This document shows positions 19,469-30,154 of a DNA stretch of 64,000 nucleotides, piece by piece; the stretch's first letter is position 1, and every line of letters starts with the position of its first letter. The DNA comes from Pseudomonas synxantha BG33R (lineage in GTDB: Bacteria; Pseudomonadota; Gammaproteobacteria; Pseudomonadales; Pseudomonadaceae): NCBI RefSeq assembly GCF_000263715.2, contig NZ_CM001514.1, forward strand, positions 4,715,674 through 4,779,673, given 5' to 3'. The translations under genes and the position numbers were made by a program. Under the pieces are notes generated by a model. It saw only the letters and a program-made list of their open reading frames with translations. It was not told where the DNA came from and ran no database searches.

Positions 19469-19507
19469 CTGAACTCCCCCTGAACAGGCTCTTAACCACA
19501 CCTGAAC
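19469..19507 (-). promoter_or_regulatory. Four phased PhoP half-sites
   Basis: On the minus strand GTTCAG, GTTAAG, GTTCAG and GTTCAG follow each other with exactly 5 bp between each (starts 11 bp apart; plus-strand positions 19502, 19491, 19480, 19469). GTTCAG-N5-GTTCAG-like direct repeats are the known PhoP-box layout. Eleven nucleotides further on is TAGTCT, a plausible -10 at the spacing usual for PhoP promoters. The array also lies 47-85 bp upstream of pcpS on the other strand. Confidence 0.8.
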
Positions 19508-19553
19508 CGCGCCGGACTATGCACTGGCGCGCCAACTCGGCAAAATACCGCGC

Positions 19554-20273
19554 ATGACGCCCCTACCCTCTTGCTGCACCCCGCTCGATGCCCGTTGGCC
19601 GCTGCCTGTCGCCTTACCTGGCACGGTGTTTTTGAGCACCCGATTCGATCCGGCCTTATTGGACGCAGGCGATTTCCAACGCAGCGCTGTGCCGCCGCCG
19701 GCGAGCATCCAGCGCTCGGTTGCCAAGCGTCAGGCGGAGTTCCTCGCAGGGCGCCTGTGCGCCCGAGAAGCGCTGCAACGCCTGGATAACCTCAACTGCA
19801 TTCCAGCCATCGGTGAAGACCGCGCGCCGGTCTGGCCAGGGCATATCAGTGGTTCCATCACCCACAGCACCGGGCACGCCGCAGCGATTGTCGGGCACAA
19901 GGCGCAATGGCGCGGGCTGGGCATGGACCTGGAAAACCTGCTGACCCTGGAGCGGGCGGAGCGCCTGGCCGGGGAAATTCTGACAGCCAACGAGCTGCAG
20001 CGTATGGCGACCATACCGCGTGAGCTGCATGGGTTGCTGGTGACGCTGACGTTTTCGGTCAAGGAGAGTCTGTTCAAGGCGCTCTACCCCATCGTGCAAA
20101 AGCGCTTTTACTTTGAACATGCCGAGCTGTTGGAGTGGTCACAGGCGGGCCATGTGCGGCTGCGGTTGCTCACGGATCTTTCTGAAGAATGGGGTGATGG
20201 CAAAGAGTTGGAGGGGCAGTTTGGGGTGGAAGGGGAGCAGCTGTTGAGCCTGGTGGCCATCGGCGCTAGATAG
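19554..20273 (+). CDS. pcpS: 4'-phosphopantetheinyl transferase PcpS
   Basis: 239-residue EntD/Sfp-type transferase that loads phosphopantetheine onto carrier proteins. The N-terminal CTPLDARWPLPVALPG and the C-terminal RFYFEHAELLEW match what I know of P. aeruginosa PcpS, which serves both fatty-acid ACP and siderophore synthetases. The Mg2+/CoA motifs are GLGMDLENLL and FSVKESLFKALYP. The start codon has a weak ribosome-binding site. It is divergent from the phoPQ operon and shares the intergenic region with the PhoP array. Confidence 0.93.
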   Translation: MTPLPSCCTPLDARWPLPVALPGTVFLSTRFDPALLDAGDFQRSAVPPPASIQRSVAKRQAEFLAGRLCAREALQRLDNLNCIPAIGEDRAPVWPGHISGSITHSTGHAAAIVGHKAQWRGLGMDLENLLTLERAERLAGEILTANELQRMATIPRELHGLLVTLTFSVKESLFKALYPIVQKRFYFEHAELLEWSQAGHVRLRLLTDLSEEWGDGKELEGQFGVEGEQLLSLVAIGAR

Positions 20274-20293
20274 ACTTGGTCCCGATAGCGGTG

Positions 20294-21904
20294 TCAGGGT
20301 TTGTCTTGATCCCTTGGCCAACTCAGGCTGAAGCACGCCCCGCCCAGGTTGTTGCTCTTGCTGATCAACGCCCGCCCGCCATGCCAATAGATGATCCGCC
20401 GCACAATCGACAGGCCAAGGCCATGGCCCCCCGAGGCGCGGGTACGGCTGTCGTCCAGGCGCAGGAACGGCGTGAAAATTCGCTCCCAGGCACTCTCCGG
20501 CACGCCGGGGCCATCGTCTTCCACATCAATACGGCAGCGCAGTTGGCCGACCTGATAACTGATCAGCACCTGGCCCTTGGCGTGGCGCATGGCGTTACTC
20601 ACCAGGTTTTGCAGGGCGCGGTGCAGGTAACGCGGCTCAGCGTCGACCCAGGCGTCCTCCCAGTGGGTCGATGACAGGCAGACACCGCGAGCCACGGTGA
20701 CCTGCGGGCGCAGTGGCGACAATTCGCCAATGACTTGGTCAAGCAGCGCATCGAGGTCCACGCGCTGGAAATTCAACTCCGGCGCGCCCTGCTCCAGGCG
20801 CGCGTAGGTGAGCATTTCATCCACCAGGCCATCGAGGTCCTGGATATCGCCGTCCATGCCTTCCAGGTATTTACGCCGTGCCTCGGGAGTGGCGGCGTCA
20901 CCAATCATCTCCAGGCCAAAACGCAGGCGCGCTACCGGCGTGCGCAGCTCATGGGACACCGCACGCACCAGTTCGCGCTGAATCGCCAGCAATTGCTGCA
21001 AGTGCTCGGCCATGCCATTGAACGCGGCCGCCAGGCGCCCTACCGAATCGGCGCCCCGGGCCGGCACGCGCACCTCCAGGTTGCCCTTGGCGATCCGCGT
21101 TGCTGCCGCCTCCAGGCCTTTGAGCCGACGCTCCAGCTGGCGCACCAGCAGATAAACGATCAAGCCGATCAGGGTCAGGCCGATCAAGGTGATCAGAATC
21201 AGCCACTGCGCCGGATAGGGGTTCATTTGATAGAGCGGGCCGATTTCCAGCACCCACGGCGTACCGACCATGCCGGCAAATACGCGGATCGAATCGCCGC
21301 CCTTGCCCAGGGCCATCACCGTATCGCCTTCCGCCACGCGACGGCGCTGGTCGTCGTCCATATCGGCCTGGTCAAGGGCCATCAAGTGCATCTCAAAACC
21401 AAAGCCCTTGGCCTGCTTGATATCGGCCAGGCGTTGCGGCTGCTCGGCCACCGGAAAACGCACCAGTTCGTCGGCCAGCAGGTAGATAGTTGCACGGGCC
21501 AATTGCTCGCTGATCTGCTGCACTTCACCGGTGAGCACCAGCTGTTCCTGCTCGCTGACCAGTCGCAGTACCCGCGCCGCATGAGGGCCGGTCTGTTCCA
21601 CCAGCACCTGGCCGCGTTGCAAGCGGTTGCGCTGGCCCAGGTCCAGTTGCGCCTCTGTAAACGTGCGCAGCTCCAGCGGAATGCCCAGCAAACGCTCCCA
21701 TACCGCCAAGGCCCGCAGCCGTTCGATGGCGTTCATGGCTTGCAGGTTATCGCCCATCAAGGCAAAGGTGCCGTGGGCCAGGCGTTCGCGGTATTGGCCG
21801 CTGCGCACGTCGTTGAGCAGATGCAACGCCAGGGCGCCGAGCAACGCCACCAGGATCAGCGCCGCGCACATGCCGCCGTAGATGCGCAGGAAGATCGAAT
21901 TCAC
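20294..21904 (-). CDS. Sensor histidine kinase, RstB-like
   Basis: 536-residue membrane kinase. Membrane segments lie at about 9-30 and 233-254 around a ~200-residue periplasmic sensor, followed by HAMP (255-310), the dimerisation domain with His318 (AVSHELRTPVARLRFG) and an ATPase domain (LQNLVSNAMRHA, EDDGPGVPES, GGHGLGLSIVRRI). It overlaps its response-regulator gene by 4 bp. The RstB label rests on the partner's similarity to RstA; the signal is unknown. It is convergent with pcpS with only 20 bp between stops and no visible terminator. Confidence 0.88.
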   Translation of the reverse strand: MNSIFLRIYGGMCAALILVALLGALALHLLNDVRSGQYRERLAHGTFALMGDNLQAMNAIERLRALAVWERLLGIPLELRTFTEAQLDLGQRNRLQRGQVLVEQTGPHAARVLRLVSEQEQLVLTGEVQQISEQLARATIYLLADELVRFPVAEQPQRLADIKQAKGFGFEMHLMALDQADMDDDQRRRVAEGDTVMALGKGGDSIRVFAGMVGTPWVLEIGPLYQMNPYPAQWLILITLIGLTLIGLIVYLLVRQLERRLKGLEAAATRIAKGNLEVRVPARGADSVGRLAAAFNGMAEHLQQLLAIQRELVRAVSHELRTPVARLRFGLEMIGDAATPEARRKYLEGMDGDIQDLDGLVDEMLTYARLEQGAPELNFQRVDLDALLDQVIGELSPLRPQVTVARGVCLSSTHWEDAWVDAEPRYLHRALQNLVSNAMRHAKGQVLISYQVGQLRCRIDVEDDGPGVPESAWERIFTPFLRLDDSRTRASGGHGLGLSIVRRIIYWHGGRALISKSNNLGGACFSLSWPRDQDKP

Positions 21905-22626
21905 AGCAGCATGTCGGCAGCGGCTTCGGGGACGAACAGGTAGCCTTTGCTGCGGATGGTCTTGATCAGGCGCGGGTGGATCGGGTCGTCGCCGATTTTC
22001 GGCCGAATGCGCGAGATGCGCACATCAATGGAGCGGTCCTGGCCGTCGTAGCCAATGCCGCGCAGGGCAATGAAGATTTCTTCCCGGGACAGGATGCGCC
22101 CGGCATTCGCGACCAATAACCACAGCAGGTCGAATTCGGCGCTGGTCAGTTCGATCCCGCCATCGTGCAGCCAGGCTTCGCGCAGCGCGTTGTCCACCAC
22201 CAGCGGGCCGAACTGCAGGCGGCGCTGGTTTTCTCCCGCCGCCGGTAACGCCGGCTCGCTGCGCCGCAATAGCGCCTGGATACGCGCCAGCAACAGGCGC
22301 GGGCGCACAGGCTTGCACACATAGTCGTCGGCGCCCATGTCCAGGCCCTGCACCTGGTCCATGTCGTCGGTACGCGCGGTAAGCATCAGGATCACGCCCT
22401 CATAACGCTCGCGAACTTTGCGACAGATGCTCAGGCCATCTTCGCCGGGCAGCATCAGGTCGAGGATCACCAGATCCGGCTGCTCGGCGATGATGCGCGC
22501 CGCAGCCTGGGCGCCATCGCTTTCCACCGACACGCGCAGGCCGTTGCTTTCCAGGTACTCACGGGTCAACTCGGCGAGTCGCTCGTCGTCCTCGATGATC
22601 AGTATCTGCCAGGCTTCTTGCTCCAT
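21901..22626 (-). CDS. OmpR-family response regulator, RstA-like
   Basis: 241 residues. The receiver has acidic residues in IIEDDERLAEL, phospho-acceptor Asp56 (VILDLMLPGEDG) and Lys in YVCKPVRPR. The C-terminal winged helix contains LRGIGYDGQDRSIDVRISRIR and ends IRSKGYLFVPE, close to E. coli RstA. It forms a coupled operon with the sensor kinase. Nothing further is recognisable in the 280 bp upstream before the nrdA control region. Confidence 0.9.
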   Translation of the reverse strand: MEQEAWQILIIEDDERLAELTREYLESNGLRVSVESDGAQAAARIIAEQPDLVILDLMLPGEDGLSICRKVRERYEGVILMLTARTDDMDQVQGLDMGADDYVCKPVRPRLLLARIQALLRRSEPALPAAGENQRRLQFGPLVVDNALREAWLHDGGIELTSAEFDLLWLLVANAGRILSREEIFIALRGIGYDGQDRSIDVRISRIRPKIGDDPIHPRLIKTIRSKGYLFVPEAAADMLL

Positions 22627-22904
22627 GCGCTACCTCATTATTATTAGAAATTCTTCGGCTCACGCGGCCTCCACCACCCATACCCTGTTTGTCATGTTTT
22701 AAGGGCATAACAAAGCCCGATTGTAGCCATGCCCCAACCCATAAATACAAGCCAGGAATTCCATTCGGTGATGGCGTTTTTTTGTGATAGGGTTCGCGCC
22801 CTCAAAATTCCCACCAACGGTTTACACCTTGGAATATTCGGTGACAAACGGTGTGATCCAGTAGTAATGCGGCCTACACGGGTGTTCCACGATTCATACA
22901 CATT

Positions 22905-22925
22905 TTACTCACAGCGTTATCCACA
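22905..22925 (+). promoter_or_regulatory. Two DnaA boxes upstream of nrdA
   Basis: TTATCCACA (22917-22925) is an exact high-affinity DnaA box. TTACTCACA (22905-22913), 12 bp before it, differs at one consensus position. They lie just upstream of the proposed nrdA -35. In E. coli nrdAB transcription is linked to DnaA and replication; the same is inferred here. Confidence 0.7.
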
Positions 22926-22934
22926 GGTAGTGCG

Positions 22935-22998
22935 TTGCTAACCCCCCAAAAACGCATTATCTTGTACCTCGGCGCTAAAAAAACCCTACATGTAGGGT
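22935..22998 (+). promoter_or_regulatory. nrdA promoter with two NrdR-box candidates
   Basis: TTGCTA (22935-22940), a 17-bp spacer and TATCTT (22958-22963) form a promoter. A 16-bp palindrome ACCCTACATGTAGGGT (22983-22998) matches 12 of 16 positions of the NrdR box ACACTATATATAGTGT. A weaker match, ACGCATTATCTTGTAC (22952-22967), lies 31 bp upstream centre to centre and overlaps the -10. Paired boxes about three turns apart are typical for NrdR repression of ribonucleotide reductase genes. Confidence 0.65.
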
Positions 22999-23368
22999 TT
23001 TAAGCGAAAAAACCAAACACAAGTCAGACCAGAAACTCAAGCGCTTTCTTGCTCACGTTTGGTTGAACCAAAGCATTTTTTCAAAGCCCAAACCGCGCAC
23101 GCGGATGGCAGCCGTTTTCAAGCCCGCTTGGCTGAAGACGGTACGGGTGTTGCAGGGCTTGAACCAGGCCACTGTCACCCAGCAGGAATACGGCGAAGGG
23201 CTCCCGGCCCCAAGCCAAAGACTTCGGCATGGAAGCGGCGCGATGAGCTCCCTTCCTCCTGTCCCGAAGTTGTTATGCCAGGCCCTGGCCTGCTGTAAGT
23301 GCTTCAGGACGGAACGGTGGGCACCTTGATGGTGCCCAAATAAATATAGAATGTGGAGACAACCCCCC
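22999..23368 (+). promoter_or_regulatory. Structured nrdA leader, no gene seen
   Basis: About 370-400 nt separate the promoter from nrdA. Hairpins include TTTGG-TTGAA-CCAAA (about 23058-23072), a long stem from ACTTCGG (about 23220) to CCGAAGT (about 23268) with an inner GGAAG/CTTCC stem, and GGGCACC-TTGAT-GGTGCCC just before the ribosome-binding site. No convincing reading frame or known riboswitch class was found. Confidence 0.5.
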
Positions 23369-26263
<2,895 letters not shown>

Positions 26264-26298
26264 GCTGAATCAGTCCAGGGCTTGAACGCCCTGGATTG

Positions 26299-26344
26299 AA
26301 AAAGCCCGATAGACCCCGACTGCACAGGGTTTATCGGGCTTTTT
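26299..26344. terminator. Bidirectional terminator after nrdA
   Basis: AAAAAGCCCGATA-ACCC pairs with GGGT-TATCGGGCTTTTT around a 10-nt loop. T runs on both strands suit both nrdA and the convergent effector-like gene. Confidence 0.9.
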
Positions 26345-26355
26345 CGTTTATCGCC

Positions 26356-27447
26356 CTAGAGAAAGGCGTAGGCAATACCCTGCTTCGGCGCGCCACCTCG
26401 TCTTCCCCACAACTCCACTCGCCCATCGATGACCGCCATCGAGTGGCGATCATAGGCCACGACACCGAGCTTACCGCTCGCCAGCTCACTGCTCGAAGAC
26501 TGCCTGTAAAGCCCTTTCAACCCCAGGCGATTCAACGCTTCGTGGGGCATTTCGCCGTTATTCAGACTTTGCATCGCATGGGCGAAACTTAACTTCGAGG
26601 TATTCGGGTTGTCATCCAGGCCATTCCCTTCCAGCTGTGCACGCTTGGCACTTGCAGCAAACATGAAGTTAGCATCAGTCAACATCTGCGGATTATCGCC
26701 CTTGAACTGTGCGTACCTGGCCGCCTGCTTCAACTCATCCTTGGACAAATCAAGTTTGAACTGATCGCGCATGGTCACCTGATAGCCATCCGCCGTTTCT
26801 TTAACCTCTTTGAAAACGTCAGTGGGCTTCTGACCAAACTTCATCATTGCGCCCTTGATCGCTGAAACGGTGACGCAATTGCCGTCCGGCCCCTGGCTGA
26901 AGCCACTCCAGATATTGTCTGGTTTTTTCCCTGGGTTACTTTGATCAGGCTTGTAGTTGAAGTGCTTGGAGCCTTCGGTAATCGGCAGATTACTCATGGG
27001 CTCGCTGGGGCCGAAATTGTCGGGGTTCGGCCTACCGCCGCCACCTCCACCACCTGGCGATGGGCCAGGGGAAGGCGGTGAGGGAGTTGGCGATGCATCA
27101 TCCTGTTCCGGGAACCACAATTTCATCAAGCGCCGCAGAAAGTCCAACCAAGAGACGTCAGCCTTCTCCATCAGCTCGTTCATGATCTCTTTGAATTTTT
27201 CGTCACCGAGTTCTTCGCGCTTATCGTTCAGCTTGTCGCGAAGGTCTTGAGCGGTCTGGCTCTTGGAGGTTTTTTCGGCATCCATCAATTCGCTGAGTAG
27301 TTGCCTGACTGACTCAGCGTCGGTGTCTTGGGTTTTTCCGGGATCATCCGGCTGACTCGTGCGTCCGTATAAGCCCGCACTATCGTTATTCAGGACAAAC
27401 CAATAACTTCCTGATGGTGCCCCTTCCCACTGCTCGTAAATCGCCAT
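26356..27447 (-). CDS. Putative papain-like cysteine protease/effector, uncharacterised
   Basis: 363 residues; the ATG at 27447 has GGGAGAG upstream. No signal peptide or membrane segment is seen. Residues 1-115 are charged and helical with possible coiled coil (SQTAQDLRDKLNDKREELGDE), 118-143 are a Pro/Ser then Gly-rich linker, and 150-363 form a compact domain. That domain carries Cys191 in PDGNCVTVSAIKGAM, His335 in YDRHSMAVIDG and Asp341, in the order of a papain-like Cys-His-Asp site. The modular layout resembles secreted effectors. It sits alone between the flgBCDE operon and nrdA, with terminators on both sides. Activity is a hypothesis; the reading frame is secure. Confidence 0.75.
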   Translation of the reverse strand: MAIYEQWEGAPSGSYWFVLNNDSAGLYGRTSQPDDPGKTQDTDAESVRQLLSELMDAEKTSKSQTAQDLRDKLNDKREELGDEKFKEIMNELMEKADVSWLDFLRRLMKLWFPEQDDASPTPSPPSPGPSPGGGGGGGRPNPDNFGPSEPMSNLPITEGSKHFNYKPDQSNPGKKPDNIWSGFSQGPDGNCVTVSAIKGAMMKFGQKPTDVFKEVKETADGYQVTMRDQFKLDLSKDELKQAARYAQFKGDNPQMLTDANFMFAASAKRAQLEGNGLDDNPNTSKLSFAHAMQSLNNGEMPHEALNRLGLKGLYRQSSSSELASGKLGVVAYDRHSMAVIDGRVELWGRRGGAPKQGIAYAFL

Positions 27448-27557
27448 GCATCTCTCCCTGCTGATCCATGGGCGGCATGCGCCCGTGACTCGTCCGTGGC
27501 GCAATGGGCGTTGGGCGTTCCAGCAGCAAGGCGAGATGAAACAGGCGGTAAACAAAT

Positions 27558-27612
27558 AACACGCGCACAAAAAAAGCCCCTCCGATCGAGGGGCTTTTTT
27601 TGTGCGCGTGTT
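27558..27612. terminator. Terminator with perfect 25-bp arms between flgE and the effector-like gene
   Basis: Arms 27558-27582 and 27588-27612 are exact inverse complements (core AAAAAAAGCCCCTC / GAGGGGCTTTTTTT, outer AACACGCGCAC). The loop is 5 nt. It ends flgE transcription on the minus strand and precedes the effector-like gene. The extra 11 bp outside the A/T tracts make it unusually long. Confidence 0.93.
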
Positions 27613-27623
27613 GAGCGACGGTA

Positions 27624-28940
27624 TCAGGTCATCTGGATGATGGTCTGCATGATGGTACTTTGGGTGGAGATGGTCTTGGCGTTCGCCTGGTAGTTGCTCT
27701 GGGCCTTGATCAGGTCAACCAGCTCGTTGGTCAGGTTGACGTTGGAGGCTTCCAGAGAGGAGCCCTTGATAGAACCCAGCGTGCCAGCTTCCGGCGCGTC
27801 GTAACCCGGCTGGCCCGATGCGAAGGTCTCTTTCCAAGTAGTACCGCCAGCCGGCTGCAAGCCTTGCTCGTTGTTGAAGCTGGCCAGGGAAATCTGGCCG
27901 ATGGCTTTGCTCTGCTGGTTGCTGAAGGTCGCGAACAATACACCGCTGCCGTCGACTTTCAGGCCAGTGATCTGGCCAGTGGCATAACCGTCAGTGACCG
28001 GCGGGTTGCGGTAGCTGGCCGAGTTGTACTGGGTGACATTGCCCATGTTGATAGCGATGCCATCCTTGTTCGCTGACGCATCGTTGGCCTTCCAGACACC
28101 GTCGGTCACTGTACCGGGTACCCAATCCTTAATGGTCAGGGTGTTGCCGGCAACACCACCGGTCACGATGCTCTTGAGATTACCGGCACCATCGAAAGCC
28201 AGGGTCGACGGCACTGGCGCTTTCACATCAGCCCCGGTACCGGTCGGAGGCGAACCGTCAGGGTTACGGCCATCGATCAAGGTGTAGGACTGCCACTCGT
28301 TGGCACCGGTTTTCACCACGTACTGAACCATCGGGTGCGCGTTGCCCTGGGAGTCATACAATGTAGTGCCGTATTGCGTGGTGAAGGTTTCTGACTTGGT
28401 TGGGTCAAAGGGGTTCTTGGTCTGGTCGATTACCGGCGACGAGGAGTTAAGGTTGCTGGCCGAATCCACCTTGGTGGACGCCTTCGGTGGCAGGTTCGCC
28501 AGGTTCAGTTGCAGGTCGACCAGACCACCCTTGTTGATCTTGCCATTCTCGTCCGCAGCGTAACCCTGCAGACGCGAAGTGCCAGTGTTGTTGGTGATGT
28601 AGCCGTCCTTGTCCGCACGGAAAGCACCGCTTCGGGTGTATTCCAGCGAGCCGTCGCCACCCTTCTGCACGAAGAAACCACCGCCCTGGATCGCCATGTC
28701 GAGGATGCCGCCACCGCCGTTGACGTCGCCCTGGGTGAACTGCTGCGACACCGCCGCCAGGTTCACACCGTTGCCGATGGTGTTCTGGCCAGTGCCAAGT
28801 TTGGAAGCCGCATAAATATCGGAAAATTCCGCACGAGATGACTTGAAGCCGGTGGTCGCAACGTTGGCGATGTTGTTGCCGGTCACGTCCAGTTGTTTGT
28901 TGGCCGCATAGAGGCCGCTAAGGCCGATATTAAAAGACAT
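27624..28940 (-). CDS. flgE: Flagellar hook protein FlgE
   Basis: Forms the hook that joins basal body and filament; exported by the flagellar type III apparatus. 438 residues. The N-terminus MSFNIGLSGLYAANKQLDVTGNNIANVATTGFKS and the C-terminal helix VDLIKAQSNYQANAKTISTQ are the D0/D1 rod-hook signatures. It is the last gene of flgBCDE, with a strong terminator right after it. The flgF-L genes expected near it in many pseudomonads are not downstream. Confidence 0.96.
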   Translation of the reverse strand: MSFNIGLSGLYAANKQLDVTGNNIANVATTGFKSSRAEFSDIYAASKLGTGQNTIGNGVNLAAVSQQFTQGDVNGGGGILDMAIQGGGFFVQKGGDGSLEYTRSGAFRADKDGYITNNTGTSRLQGYAADENGKINKGGLVDLQLNLANLPPKASTKVDSASNLNSSSPVIDQTKNPFDPTKSETFTTQYGTTLYDSQGNAHPMVQYVVKTGANEWQSYTLIDGRNPDGSPPTGTGADVKAPVPSTLAFDGAGNLKSIVTGGVAGNTLTIKDWVPGTVTDGVWKANDASANKDGIAINMGNVTQYNSASYRNPPVTDGYATGQITGLKVDGSGVLFATFSNQQSKAIGQISLASFNNEQGLQPAGGTTWKETFASGQPGYDAPEAGTLGSIKGSSLEASNVNLTNELVDLIKAQSNYQANAKTISTQSTIMQTIIQMT

Positions 28941-28971
28941 GTTTCTCTCCCTCTGCCGTATTTAGCCGGCT

Positions 28972-29691
28972 CTATGTACCGATAGTCTGAATTTGCGACA
29001 GCTTGACGCTGCCCATGCCGCCTGCAAGGTTGAGCAGCATTTCGCCGCCGGTCTTGCTCAAGGTCACGCTGGTTACGGTGGCTGGCAGCGAGGTGGCCAG
29101 GGAAACCGAGTCACCCTTGTCGTTCTTGGTGCTGGCATTGAAGGTGTAAGTGCCGGCGGGGGCGACCTCGCCCTTGTCGTTCTTGCCGTCCCAGATAAAG
29201 CTCTGGCTGCCGGCACTCTGCGCGCCCATATCCACGGTGCGCACGACGTTGCCGTCCTTGTCGGTGATTTTGACGGAAACGTTGCCCACCGCCGATGGCA
29301 CCTCTACCGAACCGTTCATGCTCTTGCTGGTATCAACCATGGCTTTGTCGGTCTGGATAATGATCGACCGCCCCACCAGCGATGAAGCCTGCAGCGCTTG
29401 CGAAGAGCTGAAGTTGCTGGAGATGTTATTCACCGAGTCGTTCAGGGTGTTGATGCCTTCCAGGCTGCTGAACTGGGCAAGTTGGGCCACGAACGCGCCG
29501 TTGTCCTGGGGCGACAGCGGGTTCTGGTTTTTCAGCTGGGTTACCAGTAACTGCAGGAATGCGTCCTTGCCCAACGCCTGGTTGCCAGTGGCTGCTTTGG
29601 AAACATTCGAGACATTGTTCGAAGCGTCCTTGACCTTGGAATTGAACAGGTCCTGGACTGCCGTGTTGTTTGACGTATCAACGATGGCCAT
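28972..29691 (-). CDS. flgD: Flagellar hook capping/assembly protein FlgD
   Basis: Caps the growing hook during FlgE polymerisation and is not in the finished flagellum. 239 residues. The N-terminal signature KDAFLQLLVTQLKNQNPLSP is clear, followed by a Tudor/FnIII-like C-terminal part (TDKDGNVVRTVDMGAQSAGSQSF). It sits between flgC and flgE at short spacing. Confidence 0.95.
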   Translation of the reverse strand: MAIVDTSNNTAVQDLFNSKVKDASNNVSNVSKAATGNQALGKDAFLQLLVTQLKNQNPLSPQDNGAFVAQLAQFSSLEGINTLNDSVNNISSNFSSSQALQASSLVGRSIIIQTDKAMVDTSKSMNGSVEVPSAVGNVSVKITDKDGNVVRTVDMGAQSAGSQSFIWDGKNDKGEVAPAGTYTFNASTKNDKGDSVSLATSLPATVTSVTLSKTGGEMLLNLAGGMGSVKLSQIQTIGT

Positions 29692-29707
29692 TATTTGGCG
29701 CCCCTTA

Positions 29708-30151
29708 TTACTGACCCAGGGTCAGGACCTTCTGCATCATGGCTTTGGCGGTGTTCATCATTTCCGCATTGGTCTGGAACGAACGACTGGCGGAGATCAT
29801 GTCAGCCATTTCCTCGACCACGTTGACGTTGGGGTAGTAGACGTAACCCTTTTCGTTCGCGGCCGGATGGTTGGGCTCGTAACGGGCCTCCAGGTTGCTC
29901 TGGTCTTCAACCACACCCAGCACCTGCACGCCGGAGCCGGCTGCGTCCTGGTTCTGGAACAACGAATCGCTGCCACCGGCCTGGCCACCCTGGAACATGG
30001 TGGCAAACACCGGGTGACGGGCACGGTAAGTCTGGTCAATGCTCGAAGAGACGGTCTCGGCGTTGGCGATGTTACTGGCGACGGTGTTCAAACGCGTGGT
30101 CTGCGCGCTCATGCCACTGCCGGCAATATTGAAAACACTGGACAGGGACAT
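29708..30151 (-). CDS. flgC: Flagellar proximal rod protein FlgC
   Basis: Rod component, 147 residues. MSLSSVFNIAGSGMSAQTTRLNTVASNIANAETV is the rod-protein N-terminal signature, and VNVVEEMADMISASRSFQTNAEMM the matching C-terminal helix. It begins 3 bp after the flgB stop. Confidence 0.96.
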   Translation of the reverse strand: MSLSSVFNIAGSGMSAQTTRLNTVASNIANAETVSSSIDQTYRARHPVFATMFQGGQAGGSDSLFQNQDAAGSGVQVLGVVEDQSNLEARYEPNHPAANEKGYVYYPNVNVVEEMADMISASRSFQTNAEMMNTAKAMMQKVLTLGQ

Positions 30152-30154
30152 GGC

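Noticed and set aside
22980-23001. AAAACCC...GGGTTTT palindrome as a terminator
   Set aside because: The arms leave only a CATG loop, and the position between promoter and nrdA fits a regulatory box better.
23150-23210. Cobalamin-riboswitch-like stretch in the nrdA leader (GCCACTGT...GAAGGGC)
   Set aside because: The B12-box and the GCCGGTG/CCCCCGC blocks required for the class are absent.
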